Positions 8,654-18,108 of a stretch of 64,000 nt of DNA are shown here, piece by piece. Position numbers and translations under genes: made by a program. The DNA is taken from contig NZ_SRRO01000001.1 in NCBI RefSeq assembly GCF_004785795.1, positions 868,001-932,000 on the forward strand. Direction: 5' to 3'. The notes below the pieces were generated by a model. That model was not told where the DNA came from, searched no databases, and worked only from the letters and a program-made list of their open reading frames with translations. Each line of letters starts with the position of its first letter. Position 1 is the first letter of the stretch. The stretch comes from Nocardioides eburneiflavus (GTDB taxonomy: Bacteria > Actinomycetota > Actinomycetes > Propionibacteriales > Nocardioidaceae).

Positions 8654-9379
8654 ATGCCGCTCTCACCCGTCGCCCGTCGTTCCGTCCCTGACGAGGTCTA
8701 CGACCAGCTCGTCGGCGAGATGCTCGGGGGCGACCTCGCCGCGGGGGAGCCGCTCCCGAGCGAGCGACGCCTGGCCGAGGTGCTGGGTGTCTCCCGTCCC
8801 GCGGTGCGGGAGGCACTGCAGCGACTGGCCAGCGCCGGCTTCGTCGACGTGCGGCAGGGCGGCTCGACCACGGTCCGCGACTTCCGGCGCCTCGGCGGGC
8901 TCGACCTGCTGCCGCGGCTGCTGCTGGCCGGCGGCGGCCTCGACCTCGCCGTCGCCCGCAGCATCCTCGAGGCCCGTGCGCACGTCGGGCCCAGGATCGC
9001 GGAGCTCGCCGCGGCCCGCGGTGGGCCGGAGGCGGCCCGTCTCCTCGACCGGGCGGTGGCGGAGCTCGCAGCCGACGACGACGGCGTACGACGCCAGCAC
9101 GTCGCCCTCGTCTTCTGGGAGCACCTGGTCGAGGCGGCCGACTCCATCACCTTCCGGCTGATGTTCAACAGCATGCGCGCGGCGTACGTCCCGCTCATCG
9201 AGGCGCTGGCGCCGCTGATGGCGGCCGAGGTCGACCGGGTGGAGGCCTACGCCGCCCTCGCCGAGGCGGTCCGGGCGGGCGACGCCGACCTCGCCGGGGC
9301 GCGCGCCGGCGACCTGCTCGGCGCCGCGACCACGAGCCTCGTCGACGCGATCGACCGGATGCAGGCGGGCGAGTCGTGA
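8654..9379 (+). CDS. GntR-family transcriptional regulator (FadR subfamily)
   Basis: A 241-residue regulator. The N-terminal winged helix (about 10-75) contains LPSERRLAEVLGVSRPAVREAL, the GntR DNA-binding signature, and the all-helical C-terminal part resembles the FCD effector domain (ARSILEARAHVGPRIAELAA). ATG 8654 is preferred over an in-frame start at 8618 because the latter lies inside the operator/-35 region. It overlaps the next gene by GTGA, so it probably regulates its own two-gene operon with the hydroxylase. The ligand is unknown; an acyl-CoA or lipid is a guess from the neighbour. Confidence 0.85.
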   Translation: MPLSPVARRSVPDEVYDQLVGEMLGGDLAAGEPLPSERRLAEVLGVSRPAVREALQRLASAGFVDVRQGGSTTVRDFRRLGGLDLLPRLLLAGGGLDLAVARSILEARAHVGPRIAELAAARGGPEAARLLDRAVAELAADDDGVRRQHVALVFWEHLVEAADSITFRLMFNSMRAAYVPLIEALAPLMAAEVDRVEAYAALAEAVRAGDADLAGARAGDLLGAATTSLVDAIDRMQAGES

Positions 9380-10107
9380 GCGACGACGCGGTGCAGCAGC
9401 TCGCCCGGCAGCGGCTCGAGGCCGCCGAGCGCCGTCACGGCCGCCGGCGGACGGTGAGCCTGGCGGAGACGGGCCGGGCGTTCTGGCGCTACCCGTCGCC
9501 GTGGATCATCAGCGGCTACCTCGCCGCGACGCTCGTGGCGCGGGTCGTGGTCGGCGGCTGGTCGTGGCTCGACCTGCTCGCGCCGCTGGTGTTCCTCGCC
9601 GTCTTCCCCGTGGTGGAGTGGCTGATCCACGTCTTCATCCTCCACTGGAGGCCGCGGACGGTCGCGGGGGTCGAGATCGACACCCTGCTCGCGCGCGACC
9701 ACCGACGCCACCACGCCGACCCGCGCGACGTACCCCTCGTCTTCGTCCCGTGCCGGGCGCTGCTCTGGGTGGTGGCCCTGCCGGGCCTCGCGATCCCGCT
9801 CGGCGTCGGGGCGCTGCTCGGCGCGGAGCTGTCGGTGACGCTGTCGTTCGTGCTGACGCTTGCCGTCGTGCTGCTGACCTACGAGTGGACGCACTACGTC
9901 ATCCACTCCGACTACAAGCCGCGCACCCGTGCCTACAAGGCGATCTGGCGCAACCACCGCCTCCACCACCATAAGAGCGAGCACTACTGGTTCTCGGTGA
10001 CGACCTCGGGCACGAGCGACCGGCTGCTGGGGACGTACCCCGATCCGGCCTCGGTGCCGACGAGCCCGACCGCCAAGGACCTGCACGGCCGACCCGGCTC
10101 GTCCTGA
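9376..10107 (+). CDS. Sterol desaturase / fatty acid hydroxylase superfamily membrane protein
   Basis: A 243-residue membrane protein with four or so hydrophobic segments and His clusters that bind a di-iron centre in this superfamily: EWLIH, DHRRHHAD, EWTHYVIH and NHRLHHHK. Members hydroxylate or desaturate lipids, sterols or carotenoids; the substrate here cannot be told. The GTG start overlaps the stop of the GntR gene. The last residues are encoded by the left end of the intergenic repeat (copy 2), so the C-terminus was set by that repeat. Confidence 0.8.
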   Translation: MSDDAVQQLARQRLEAAERRHGRRRTVSLAETGRAFWRYPSPWIISGYLAATLVARVVVGGWSWLDLLAPLVFLAVFPVVEWLIHVFILHWRPRTVAGVEIDTLLARDHRRHHADPRDVPLVFVPCRALLWVVALPGLAIPLGVGALLGAELSVTLSFVLTLAVVLLTYEWTHYVIHSDYKPRTRAYKAIWRNHRLHHHKSEHYWFSVTTSGTSDRLLGTYPDPASVPTSPTAKDLHGRPGSS

Positions 10108-10240
10108 CCCCCGAAATGCGCCGAGTCGGCGCATCCTGACGTGGTGAGGTGTCAGGACGCGCCGACTCGGCGGCGAATCAGCGCGAGGACGCGCCGACTC
10201 GGGGATCACTCCCCGGCGATGAACTTCTCGAGCTCGGCGC
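10095..10240. repeat. Long palindromic intergenic repeat, copy 2 (bidirectional terminator position)
   Basis: Same element as 8408-8553. The hairpin arms are 10120-10140 and 10151-10171. It lies between the convergent hydroxylase and ino1 genes and carries the last codons of both, so it is placed as a bidirectional terminator. The two copies flank the gntR-hydroxylase pair as direct repeats. Confidence 0.8.
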
Positions 10241-11288
10241 GGCCGAGGTCGTCCGGCATCTGCACCGGGGGCGACTTCATCAGGTAGGTCGAGGCCGCGA
10301 TGATCGGGCCGCCGATGCCGCGGTCGAGCGCGATCTTGGCGGCGCGTACGGCGTCGATGATGATGCCGGCCGAGTTGGGGGAGTCCCAGACCTCGAGCTT
10401 GTACTCGAGGTTGAGCGGGACGTCGCCGAACGCGCGACCCTCGAGGCGGACGTAGGCCCACTTGCGGTCGTCGAGCCACGCGACGTAGTCGGACGGGCCG
10501 ATGTGGACGTTGCGGTCGCTGACCTTGTCGGCGAGCTCGCCCTTGAGGTTGGACGTCACAGCCTGGGTCTTGGAGACCTTCTTGGACTCCAGGCGCTCGC
10601 GCTCGAGCATGTTCTTGAAGTCCATGTTGCCGCCGACGTTGAGCTGGTAGGTGCGGTCCAGCGCCACGCCGCGGTCCTCGAACAGCTTGGCCATCACGCG
10701 GTGCGTGATGGTCGCGCCGACCTGGCTCTTGATGTCGTCACCGACGATCGGGACGCCGGCGTCCTCGAACTTCTTGGCCCACTCGGGGTCGGAGGCGATG
10801 AAGACGGGGAGCGCGTTGACGAAGCCGACGCCCGCGTCGATCGCGCACTGGGCGTAGAACTTGTCGGCCTCCTCCGAGCCCACCGGGAGGTAGGAGACGA
10901 GGACGTCGACCTCGGCGTCCTTGAGCACCTGCACGACGTCGACCGGCTCGGCCGCGGACTCCTCGATGGTGGCGCGGTAGTACTTGCCGAGACCGTCGAG
11001 GGTCGGGCCGCGCTGGACCTCGACGCCGAGGGTCGGGACGTCGGCGATCTTGATGGTGTTGTTCTCCGAGGCGTTGATGGCCTCGGAGAGGTCCTTGCCG
11101 ACCTTCTTGTCGTCGACGTCGAACGCCGCGACGAACTGCACGTCATTGACGTGGTAGTCGCCGAAGACGACGTGCATGAGCCCGGGGACGGTCCCGCTGG
11201 GGTCCGCGTCCTTGTAGTACTCCACGCCCTGGACGAGGGAGGTGGCGCAGTTGCCGACTCCCACGATCGCTACTCGTACCGAACCCAT
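10206..11288 (-). CDS. ino1: Inositol-3-phosphate synthase
   Basis: Converts glucose 6-phosphate to 1L-myo-inositol 1-phosphate with NAD, the first step toward phosphatidylinositol and mycothiol. The 360-residue protein begins with the NAD-binding [16 protein letters not shown] and contains the conserved [19 protein letters not shown] and [17 protein letters not shown] segments. The length is typical of the actinobacterial form. Start ATG 11288 follows an AAGGGGAG ribosome site. PadR lies 44 bases upstream on the same strand, an arrangement conserved beside actinobacterial ino1 genes. Confidence 0.95.
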   Translation of the reverse strand: MGSVRVAIVGVGNCATSLVQGVEYYKDADPSGTVPGLMHVVFGDYHVNDVQFVAAFDVDDKKVGKDLSEAINASENNTIKIADVPTLGVEVQRGPTLDGLGKYYRATIEESAAEPVDVVQVLKDAEVDVLVSYLPVGSEEADKFYAQCAIDAGVGFVNALPVFIASDPEWAKKFEDAGVPIVGDDIKSQVGATITHRVMAKLFEDRGVALDRTYQLNVGGNMDFKNMLERERLESKKVSKTQAVTSNLKGELADKVSDRNVHIGPSDYVAWLDDRKWAYVRLEGRAFGDVPLNLEYKLEVWDSPNSAGIIIDAVRAAKIALDRGIGGPIIAASTYLMKSPPVQMPDDLGRAELEKFIAGE

Positions 11289-11332
11289 CGGGCTCCCCTT
11301 CTCTCTGCTGGCCTGCTCTGGCTGGTGGTTGG

Positions 11333-11917
11333 TCAGTCGCTGCCGACTGGCTTGGTTGCTGGTGCGGTGGCCGGGTCCTCGTCGCCGCGCTCGGCCCGGA
11401 TGAGGTCGGAGAGCCAGCGGACCTCGCGCTCCACCGACTCCACGCCGTGGCGCTGGAGCTCTCCGGCGTAGCGGTCGACCTCGGCCTGCGTGCGGGCAAG
11501 CTCGGCCTGCACGCGGGCGAGCCGCTCCTGGAGGCGCGAGCGCCGCCCCTCGAGGACCCGCAGCCGGATCTCCATGTCGGTGGAGGAGAAGAACGCGAAC
11601 CGGATGTCGAAGTTGTCGTCCTCCCACGCCGTCGGCCCGACCTCGGACATCAGCCGCTGGAACTGCTCGGTGCCGGCCGGGGTGACCTCGTAGACGATCC
11701 GCGGCCGGCGACTCGTCGGGGTCGTGGCGGTGCTGACCTCGGTGATGAGGTTGGCCCGCAGCATCTTCTTCAAGGCCGGGTAGAGCGAGCCGTAGGACAG
11801 CACGCGACCCCACCCGAGCATCAGGTTCAGCCGCTTGCGCAGCTCGTAGCCGTGCATGGGTCCCTCGTGCAGCAGTCCGAGGACTGCGAGCTCGATGGTG
11901 TCGCCACGACGTGCCAT
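11333..11917 (-). CDS. PadR-family transcriptional regulator
   Basis: A 194-residue regulator: an N-terminal winged helix with the PadR signatures [21 protein letters not shown] and [12 protein letters not shown], followed by a long coiled-coil (about 120-165) for dimerisation. It heads the ino1 operon. A 13-base dyad (11924-11936) overlaps its own -10 element, so autorepression, and through read-through ino1 control, is inferred. Promoter geometry suggests a leaderless transcript. Confidence 0.85.
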   Translation of the reverse strand: MARRGDTIELAVLGLLHEGPMHGYELRKRLNLMLGWGRVLSYGSLYPALKKMLRANLITEVSTATTPTSRRPRIVYEVTPAGTEQFQRLMSEVGPTAWEDDNFDIRFAFFSSTDMEIRLRVLEGRRSRLQERLARVQAELARTQAEVDRYAGELQRHGVESVEREVRWLSDLIRAERGDEDPATAPATKPVGSD

Positions 11918-11923
11918 GCGATC

Positions 11924-11936
11924 TATCGTAGCGATA
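11924..11936 (-). promoter_or_regulatory. PadR operator overlapping the padR -10
   Basis: The dyad TATCG-TAG-CGATA is immediately upstream of the padR start and overlaps a minus-strand -10 TACGAT (11925-11930), 7 bases before ATG 11917. It is AT-rich against its surroundings. Binding by the adjacent PadR is inferred from its position. Confidence 0.55.
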
Positions 11937-11990
11937 TATCCGCCAGTGACGAATCAGGGATGCCGGACCACTCCCCGTACCCTTTCCGGC

Positions 11991-14309
11991 GTGAGTGCGA
12001 AGAAGCGGAGGGCCGACGGCAAGGCCCAGACCCGACGGCCCGCGCGCCGGCGTACGGGCAAGCAGCGAGCGGCGAAGGTCGCCAAGGTCCTCGCGGTCCT
12101 CGGTGTCGTCGGCGCCCTCGTCCTCGGCGGCATCGTCGTGGTGCTCTACCAGGCGATCAGCATCCCGACGCCGAACTCGGCGTTCGAGGCGCAGACCACC
12201 TTCGTCTACTACCGCGACGGCGAGCAGGAGCTCGGCACCTACTACGAGGACCAGAACCGCGTCTCGATCCCGTTGTCGGAGATGCCGGAGACGATGCAGG
12301 ACGCGGTGGTCGCCGCGGAGAACCAGACCTTCTGGACCGACAAGGGCATCGACCCCAAGGGCATCCTGCGCGCGCTCTTCTCCAACGCCCGCGGCAACGC
12401 CCGTCAGGGCGCGTCGACGATCACCCAGCAGTACGTCAAGATCCTCTACCTCACCAGCGAGCAGAGCTACAAGCGCAAGGTCCGCGAGGCCGTCGTCTCG
12501 CTGAAGATCCAGCAGCAGCTCAGCAAGGAGGAGGTCCTCGAGGGCTACCTCAACACCATCTACTTCGGTCGCGGCGCCTACGGCATCGAGGCCGCCTCCG
12601 AGGCCTACTTCGACCACCCCGCCAAGGACCTCAACCTCCGCGAGTCCGCCGTCCTGGCCACCGTGCTCAACAACCCGTCGCAGTACGACCCGGCCAACGG
12701 CAAGGAGGCCAAGGAGGACCTCAAGGTCCGCTACGCCTACGTCCTCGACAGCATGGCCGAGATGGGCACCATCACGACCGAGCAGCGCGACAAGGCGCTC
12801 AAGCGGCTGCCCAAGTTCCCCAAGATCGCCGCCCAGAGCCAGTACGGCGGGCAGCGCGGCCACATGCTCGCGCTCGTCAAGCAGGAGCTCCTCGCCCGTG
12901 GCATCGCCAGCGAGGACGAGATCGACGGCGGCGGACTGCGCATCACCACGACCTTCGACCCGCAGGTGATGGCCGACGTCGAGGAGGCGGTCACCGAGCA
13001 GCGCCCCGACGCCGGCATGCCCGGCGCCGCCGGCAACAAGGACCTGCACGTCGGCGCGGCCACGGTGGACACGCGCACCGGCGAGCTCCTCGGCTTCTAC
13101 GGCGGGCAGGACTACCTCGAGTCCCAGATCAACTGGGCCGTCTCCGGCGGCATGGCCGGCTCGACGATGAAGGCCGCCACCAACGTCGCGGCGATCCGCG
13201 ACGGCTTCTCCCTCGAGGACACCTTCGAGGGCAACAGCCCGATCGACATCGCGGGCACCGAGTTCGGCAACCAGGGCGACACCGACTACGGCCCCGCCGT
13301 CTCGATGCTCGACGCGACGGAGAACTCGGTGAACACCGCCTACGTCGACATGGTCGACTCGATGGACAACGGTCCGCAGAAGGTCATCCAGGCAGCCGAG
13401 GACCTCGGCATCCCCGGCAACGAGGGAGCGCGGTGGGGCATCCCGCGCCGCTCGATCGACTTCCAGGAGAACGTCGGCGTCACCCTCGGCACCGCGCAGG
13501 TCAGCCCGATCAACATGGCCAACGCCTACGCCACGCTCGCGAACGGCGGCGTGCGCAACGAGGTCCACGTGCTGCAGAAGGTCGTCGACCGGCGCGGCGA
13601 GGTCCTCTACGAAGCCAAGAAACGCAGCAAGCAGACCGTCGACCCCGACATCGCCGCGGACGTGACGTACTCCCTCCAGCAGGTGGTCGAGTCCGGGTCC
13701 GGCACCGAGGCCCTCGCCCTCGCCCGTCCCGCGGCCGGCAAGACCGGCACGGCCACCAACGACGACGACGAGGTGTCCTCGTCGTGGTTCGTCGGCATGA
13801 CCCCGCAGCTGTCGACGGCGGTGATGTACGTCCGCGGCAAGGGCCGCGAGGGGCTCGACGTCGTGCGGCCGGACGGTGCCGACCTGTGGCTCCCGACCAG
13901 CTCGGACGGCAAGTCGGGCTACTTCGGCGGCAACTACCCGGCCAAGACCTGGACCGCGATCATGCAGCGGGTGATGGAGGGCATGGAGGTCGAGGAGTTC
14001 CCGGAGCCGGTCTTCCTCGACGGCGACGCACCGGAGGAGGGCCACGAGTACACCCCGCCGCCGCCCCCGCCGCCGAAGCCCACCAAGACGCCGACCCAGA
14101 CGCCCACGGTCGAGCCCGAGGAGCCGACGGAGGAGCCGACCGAGACTCCCACCGAGACGCCGGTCCCCACCGAGACCCCGGTCCCGACGGAGACCCCGGT
14201 GCCCACGGAGACCCCGGTCCCGACCGAGACCCCGGTCCCGACCGAGACGCCCCCGGCCACCCCGACCGGGCGGGCCCCGCTGCGCCAGCAGCCCGACGCG
14301 CGCCCCTGA
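11991..14309 (+). CDS. Class A penicillin-binding protein (PonA1-like)
   Basis: A bifunctional 772-residue peptidoglycan synthase. It has a cytoplasmic basic N-terminus, a membrane anchor (about 34-54), a GT51 glycosyltransferase domain ([10 protein letters not shown] about 103-112 and [11 protein letters not shown]) and a transpeptidase domain with S391-TMK, S446-VN and K584-TG. From about residue 687 a Pro-rich tail begins, ending in about six VPTETP repeats (14150-14260), as in mycobacterial PonA1. The GTG start at 11991 lies 7 bases after TACCCT and is probably leaderless. The open frame runs back to 11856 but that would overlap padR and both promoters. Confidence 0.93.
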   Translation: MSAKKRRADGKAQTRRPARRRTGKQRAAKVAKVLAVLGVVGALVLGGIVVVLYQAISIPTPNSAFEAQTTFVYYRDGEQELGTYYEDQNRVSIPLSEMPETMQDAVVAAENQTFWTDKGIDPKGILRALFSNARGNARQGASTITQQYVKILYLTSEQSYKRKVREAVVSLKIQQQLSKEEVLEGYLNTIYFGRGAYGIEAASEAYFDHPAKDLNLRESAVLATVLNNPSQYDPANGKEAKEDLKVRYAYVLDSMAEMGTITTEQRDKALKRLPKFPKIAAQSQYGGQRGHMLALVKQELLARGIASEDEIDGGGLRITTTFDPQVMADVEEAVTEQRPDAGMPGAAGNKDLHVGAATVDTRTGELLGFYGGQDYLESQINWAVSGGMAGSTMKAATNVAAIRDGFSLEDTFEGNSPIDIAGTEFGNQGDTDYGPAVSMLDATENSVNTAYVDMVDSMDNGPQKVIQAAEDLGIPGNEGARWGIPRRSIDFQENVGVTLGTAQVSPINMANAYATLANGGVRNEVHVLQKVVDRRGEVLYEAKKRSKQTVDPDIAADVTYSLQQVVESGSGTEALALARPAAGKTGTATNDDDEVSSSWFVGMTPQLSTAVMYVRGKGREGLDVVRPDGADLWLPTSSDGKSGYFGGNYPAKTWTAIMQRVMEGMEVEEFPEPVFLDGDAPEEGHEYTPPPPPPPKPTKTPTQTPTVEPEEPTEEPTETPTETPVPTETPVPTETPVPTETPVPTETPVPTETPPATPTGRAPLRQQPDARP

Positions 14310-14317
14310 GCACGCCG

Positions 14318-15580
14318 GTGGACCCCCACCCGACGGATCCGGTCGCGTACTCCCACGAGGCGCCGACCCGGACCGACCCGGTCGCGGCGGCGATGTCGGA
14401 GGTGGTCGGCGGACCCCTCGGGGCGCACGCGGCGGGACACCGCTGGTGGAACGCCCAGCGGGTGCTCCTCGGTGCGACCGCGGTCGTGCTGGCCGGCGGG
14501 ATGGTGGGCAAGTCGGCCTGCGTGCCGTCCGGTTGGAGCAAGGCCGACCAGCCCTACGCCCAGCTGTGCTGGAGCGACCTGGCCGGCGCGTCCGCCGACG
14601 CCGGGTCGCCGCCGCACGTCGCCACCTGGCTGGTCCGGCTGGCCGAGGCGCTCCCCGGCTCGGGCACGGTCGCGACGACCGCCGTCCTGGCCGTCCTCCT
14701 CGCCGCGCTCGCGCTCCTGACGACGGCCCTGCTCGTCCGGGTGGACGTACGCCGGCCGTGGGCCGCGGCCGGCTGGGCGATGGCCCCGGTCCTGCTCGTG
14801 CACTGGCTCTCGTGGGAGCTCGTGGCCGCGGTGGGCGTGGCGGTGCTGCTGTGGGGGTGGACGTCGGGCCGGCCCTGGCTCGCCGGTGTCGGAGCGGGTG
14901 TGGGCGCCGCCTTCGCCCTCCCGGTGGCCGTCGCGCTCGTGGGCGTCATCGCCGTCGGGGGTCGTCTGCGCGATCGCGTGGACGCGCTGCTCGCGGCAGC
15001 CGCGGCGTACGTCGTGGTCACCCTGCCCGGGCGGGCGAGAGTCGAGTCCCCCGACCTCGGGTCGATCTGGCTGCTGCTCGAGCAGCTCGGTCTCGGCGGG
15101 TCGGCACGGTCGCGGACGCTCGTGCAGCTCGCCGTCCTCGCGGTGGCCGGAGGTGCGGTGTGGTGGCTGCTGCTGAGGCGCGGTCGGCCCACGGCGCTGA
15201 CCACCGCGCGTGCCGGCCTGGTCCTGCTCGCCACCGCGCTCGTCGTGGCGCCGGCGGCCCCGCCCGAGACCGCCTTGCTCGTGCTCCCACTGGCTGCCCT
15301 CGCCGTACGCCGCTGGCGCGACCTGCTCGTCTGGCAGGGGCTGCACCTGGTCAGCTGGGTGATCACCGGGTGGTACGTCGGGCAGGCGATCGTGCCGACG
15401 GTCGCCGACGACGGCCGGGCCTACTGGCTCGCGATCCTGCTGCGGGTCGCCGGGCTGGTGTGGCTCGTGGTCGCGGTCCTCAGGGACGCGTCAGCCGACG
15501 ACGACCCGGTCGAAGTCGGTGGCGGTGAAGCGGACCCGGACGTCGATGTCCTCACCGATGCGGGGCACCCGCGCCCCTGA
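14318..15580 (+). CDS. Polytopic membrane protein, GT87/DUF2029-like
   Basis: A 420-residue protein with about 10 hydrophobic segments, starting at GTG 14318 just 8 bases after the PBP stop. A membrane protein of the mannosyltransferase-like DUF2029 family follows the PBP gene in mycobacteria, and this protein has the same position and topology. No clear catalytic motif could be recognised, so glycosyltransferase activity is only inferred. Its last 30 codons overlap the end of the convergent racemase-like gene (15491-15580). Confidence 0.65.
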   Translation: MDPHPTDPVAYSHEAPTRTDPVAAAMSEVVGGPLGAHAAGHRWWNAQRVLLGATAVVLAGGMVGKSACVPSGWSKADQPYAQLCWSDLAGASADAGSPPHVATWLVRLAEALPGSGTVATTAVLAVLLAALALLTTALLVRVDVRRPWAAAGWAMAPVLLVHWLSWELVAAVGVAVLLWGWTSGRPWLAGVGAGVGAAFALPVAVALVGVIAVGGRLRDRVDALLAAAAAYVVVTLPGRARVESPDLGSIWLLLEQLGLGGSARSRTLVQLAVLAVAGGAVWWLLLRRGRPTALTTARAGLVLLATALVVAPAAPPETALLVLPLAALAVRRWRDLLVWQGLHLVSWVITGWYVGQAIVPTVADDGRAYWLAILLRVAGLVWLVVAVLRDASADDDPVEVGGGEADPDVDVLTDAGHPRP

Positions 15581-16570
15581 CGGGACGAACAGCATCGAGG
15601 CCTGCATGTGCGGGGGCTCGGCGAACAGGCGCTGCTTGCCGTCGATGGAGAACGGCGACCGGACGAAGCCGACCGCGTCGAGGCCGCCGCGCGCCAGGGT
15701 CGCGGCGCGTGCCTTGAGGGACTGGTCGCCGGTGGGCGCCTCGAGGCCGATGCCGTGGGCCGTCCCACCGCTGACCACCACGATGTGGCCGTGCTTGGGA
15801 GCGCTGCGCCCGCGGTAGCCGAAGGTGTCGCCGCGCTCGACCTCGTGCACGTCGAGCACCGTCGCGGTGACGGCGAGCGCGCCGCGGTCGCCGAGCCACA
15901 GGTCGGTGCCGACGCGCGGACGGACGGTGAAGTCGGGATAGCTCGTGGCCAGGCCGGCCAGCTCGGCGCCGGTCAGGTGCGAGACGAACACCGTGCGCGT
16001 GGACAGGCCCGAGGCGACGACGTCGTTGATCAGCCGGCTCACCTCGCCGAGGTGCGAGGTGGTGTTGAGGGGCAGGTGCATCGCGACGCCGCGCAGCCCG
16101 CTGCGCGCCGGACCGAGCGCCTCGGCCGCGGCGGCGAGGTCGCGCCGGGTCATGCCGTGACGCAGCATCGACGTGAGCTGCTCGAGGACGAAGCGCGCGT
16201 CCGGGTCCCGCTCGCGCAGCGCGGCGAGGTCCTCGACCCGGCTGACGGTGTGCACGACCCGCGCCGACGTACGCGGGTCGAGGTCGAGCGCGGCGCCGAA
16301 CGGCCGCCACGGGGTGAGCACCAGCAGGTCACCGGCGTAGCGCGAGGCCGCCTGCTCCACCTCGTCGTACGTCCCGACGGCGAGCAGGTCGAGCGGAGCC
16401 CCCGTGTCGGAGGCGTGGTCGGCGAGCCACTGGGCGCGGCGGGCGAGGCGACCGAGGGTGAGGCCGTAGCCGTTGCCCTTGGCGACCGGGACGATGCCCG
16501 GCTGCTTCTCGACGGTCGCGAGCAGGTGCCTGCGCCACCGCTCGCCGTCGACGGTGAGCGTCAGGCTCAT
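15491..16570 (-). CDS. Alanine racemase-like PLP protein
   Basis: A 359-residue protein resembling the alanine racemase N-terminal barrel. VAKGNGYGL (about residues 28-36) contains the lysine that would bind pyridoxal phosphate, and LEQLTSMLRHGMT and VRPRVGTDLWLGDRG resemble substrate/PLP-binding segments. It is encoded downstream of FemX, a pairing seen in other actinobacteria, so a role in cell-wall amino acid supply is inferred; a true racemase activity is not established. ATG 16570 gives a start close to the fold; an upstream in-frame start at 16600 adds nothing recognisable. Confidence 0.75.
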   Translation of the reverse strand: MSLTLTVDGERWRRHLLATVEKQPGIVPVAKGNGYGLTLGRLARRAQWLADHASDTGAPLDLLAVGTYDEVEQAASRYAGDLLVLTPWRPFGAALDLDPRTSARVVHTVSRVEDLAALRERDPDARFVLEQLTSMLRHGMTRRDLAAAAEALGPARSGLRGVAMHLPLNTTSHLGEVSRLINDVVASGLSTRTVFVSHLTGAELAGLATSYPDFTVRPRVGTDLWLGDRGALAVTATVLDVHEVERGDTFGYRGRSAPKHGHIVVVSGGTAHGIGLEAPTGDQSLKARAATLARGGLDAVGFVRSPFSIDGKQRLFAEPPHMQASMLFVPSGARVPRIGEDIDVRVRFTATDFDRVVVG

Positions 16571-16646
16571 GCACGTACTCGCTTCGCTCCGTGCGCGCAT
16601 GAGGCACGAGCGGTGCTGTGCTCGATGACTCGCTCGCTGCGCTCGC

Positions 16647-17783
16647 TCATCCGCGCCTCGCCAGGTAGAGTTGGAAGGCCTTGTAGATCACCCGGTTGAC
16701 CGGCAGGTCCCACTCCCCGGCGTACTCGACGGCCTCGCCGCCCGTGCCGACCTTGAACTGGATCAGGCCGACGTGCGGGTCGTCGGCGTCGAGGGTCTCG
16801 GTGATGCCGCGGAGGTCGTAGACGTGGGCGCCGGCAGCCATGGCGTGGCGGATCATCGCCCACTGCACGGCGTTGGACCCGCGCACCTCACGCTTCTCGG
16901 TGGAGGAGGCGCCGTAGGAGTACCAGGCGTGGGTGCCGACCCGGATCGCGATGGTCGCGGCGACGAGGTCGCCCTCGTGCCGGGCCAGCCACAGCTGGAT
17001 CCGGTCGGGGTCCTCGGCGCCGAGGGCGTCGTACATGGTCTGGAAGTAGGACAGCGGCCGCGGCGTGAAGTAGTCGCGCTCCGCGGTGTGGACGTAGAGG
17101 TCGTGGAAGGCCTTGAGGTCGGCGCGCTCGCCGCGGGAGACCTCGACCCCCGACTTGTCGGCCTTCTTGATGTTGCGGCGCCAGAGCTGGTTCATGCCCT
17201 TGAGCACGTCGTCCTCGCTGCGCGGGACACCGTCGCCGTCGACGAGCGGCACCTGGAAGTTGAACTGCGGCTGGCCGGCCGAGAAGCCGCCCTCCGCCGT
17301 CTGCTGCTGCCACCCCAGCTCGTGCAGCTGCGCGATGACCCGCGCGCCGTCCTGCGACCGCTCGAGGGGAGGCACGTCGCCGAGCCGGCGTACGGACTCG
17401 TCCGCGACGCCGGCCTTGATCTGCGCGGCGGACCACCGGCGGGTCACCACCGGCGGGCCCATCCGGACGGCGAACGCCCCCTGGCGCTCGAGGTGCGCGA
17501 CCATCGGTGCCAGCCACGCCTCGAGGTCGTCGCCGGTCCAGTCGATCACGGGGCCCTCGGGCAGGTAGGCGAGGTAGCGCCGGACCTTCGGCAGCTGGCG
17601 GTAGAGGACGAGACCCACTCCGACGACGTGGCCGTCTCGGAACCAGCCGATCGACTCGGCCCTCCACTCGGCCTTCACGCTCGCCCAGGCGGGGGTCTGC
17701 AGGAAGCTGGCGGACGACCGGGTGGTGATGAAGTCGCGGTGCTCCTGCGCAGAGATGGGGCGGAGCGTCAGGGGGGTCGTCAC
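16647..17783 (-). CDS. FemX/FemAB-like peptidoglycan bridge aminoacyltransferase
   Basis: A protein of about 378 residues with the tandem GNAT-like fold of the Fem family (FLQTPAWASVKAEW near the N-terminus, KGMNQLWRRNIKKADKSGVEV in the middle, GSNAVQWAMIRHAMAAGAHVYDLRG toward the end). Such enzymes add the first bridge residue (Gly in Streptomyces) to lipid II from aminoacyl-tRNA. GTG 17783 is chosen since TAGCGT (17791-17796) ends 7 bases before it; the longest frame starts at GTG 17792, inside that element. A 15-base perfect palindrome lies just upstream. Confidence 0.82.
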   Translation of the reverse strand: MTTPLTLRPISAQEHRDFITTRSSASFLQTPAWASVKAEWRAESIGWFRDGHVVGVGLVLYRQLPKVRRYLAYLPEGPVIDWTGDDLEAWLAPMVAHLERQGAFAVRMGPPVVTRRWSAAQIKAGVADESVRRLGDVPPLERSQDGARVIAQLHELGWQQQTAEGGFSAGQPQFNFQVPLVDGDGVPRSEDDVLKGMNQLWRRNIKKADKSGVEVSRGERADLKAFHDLYVHTAERDYFTPRPLSYFQTMYDALGAEDPDRIQLWLARHEGDLVAATIAIRVGTHAWYSYGASSTEKREVRGSNAVQWAMIRHAMAAGAHVYDLRGITETLDADDPHVGLIQFKVGTGGEAVEYAGEWDLPVNRVIYKAFQLYLARRG

Positions 17784-17797
17784 CCCGGACACGCTAC

Positions 17798-17836
17798 AAG
17801 GGACCAGACACGACCCCCGTACGTGTCTGGTCCCTT
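17798..17836. promoter_or_regulatory. 15-base perfect inverted repeat upstream of femX
   Basis: Arms AAGGGACCAGACACG (17798-17812) and its exact complement (17822-17836) are separated by 9 bases. It spans the -35 position of the inferred femX promoter, so an operator is plausible; a hairpin in a longer transcript is the alternative. Confidence 0.6.
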
Positions 17837-18108
17837 CGTGAGGAAAGACGCAGCGGGCGCACGCTCGGTTGCGTCCACTCGGAACATTGCCGTGGGAGGG
17901 AGATCGGTCGTTTCCTCAAGTTCGTCCAGACTGGTTCAAGAAAGGTTGCACGTTCAACCGAATCCGCCCTTTGGGCGTACCTCCTGTGGTTGCACCGACG
18001 TTCTCTGGAGTGAGGGGCCGCGGCGCGGTCTGTGGGAGACCGAGGTGCTCCGCGGCCCCCATCCATCTCCTCGCGCGCCGGCGCGACACCGACCCCTGGG
18101 GGATCAGC
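17837..18108 (+). promoter_or_regulatory. Leader region of the secreted-protein gene with a strong hairpin
   Basis: No gene is supported in this gap. It has lower G+C than its surroundings up to about 18000. The segment 18014-18059 folds into a stem with perfect 10-base arms (GGGGCCGCGG and complement) enclosing a smaller GGTC/GACC stem (18027-18041). The ATG is 50 bases beyond. It could be a structured 5' leader or a terminator/attenuator; it does not match a riboswitch I recognise. Confidence 0.45.

Noticed and set aside
8408..10240. Composite transposon bounded by direct repeats
   Set aside because: No transposase or target duplication is present; the repeats are terminator-like palindromes.
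10206..14045. A 1279-codon minus-strand open frame
   Set aside because: Only its last 360 codons are ino1; the rest is antisense to the PBP and padR and has His/Arg/Gly-rich shadow composition.
11447..15580. A 1377-codon plus-strand frame suggesting a giant protein
   Set aside because: It overlaps the whole PBP gene in another frame; only the part from GTG 14318 is a plausible protein.
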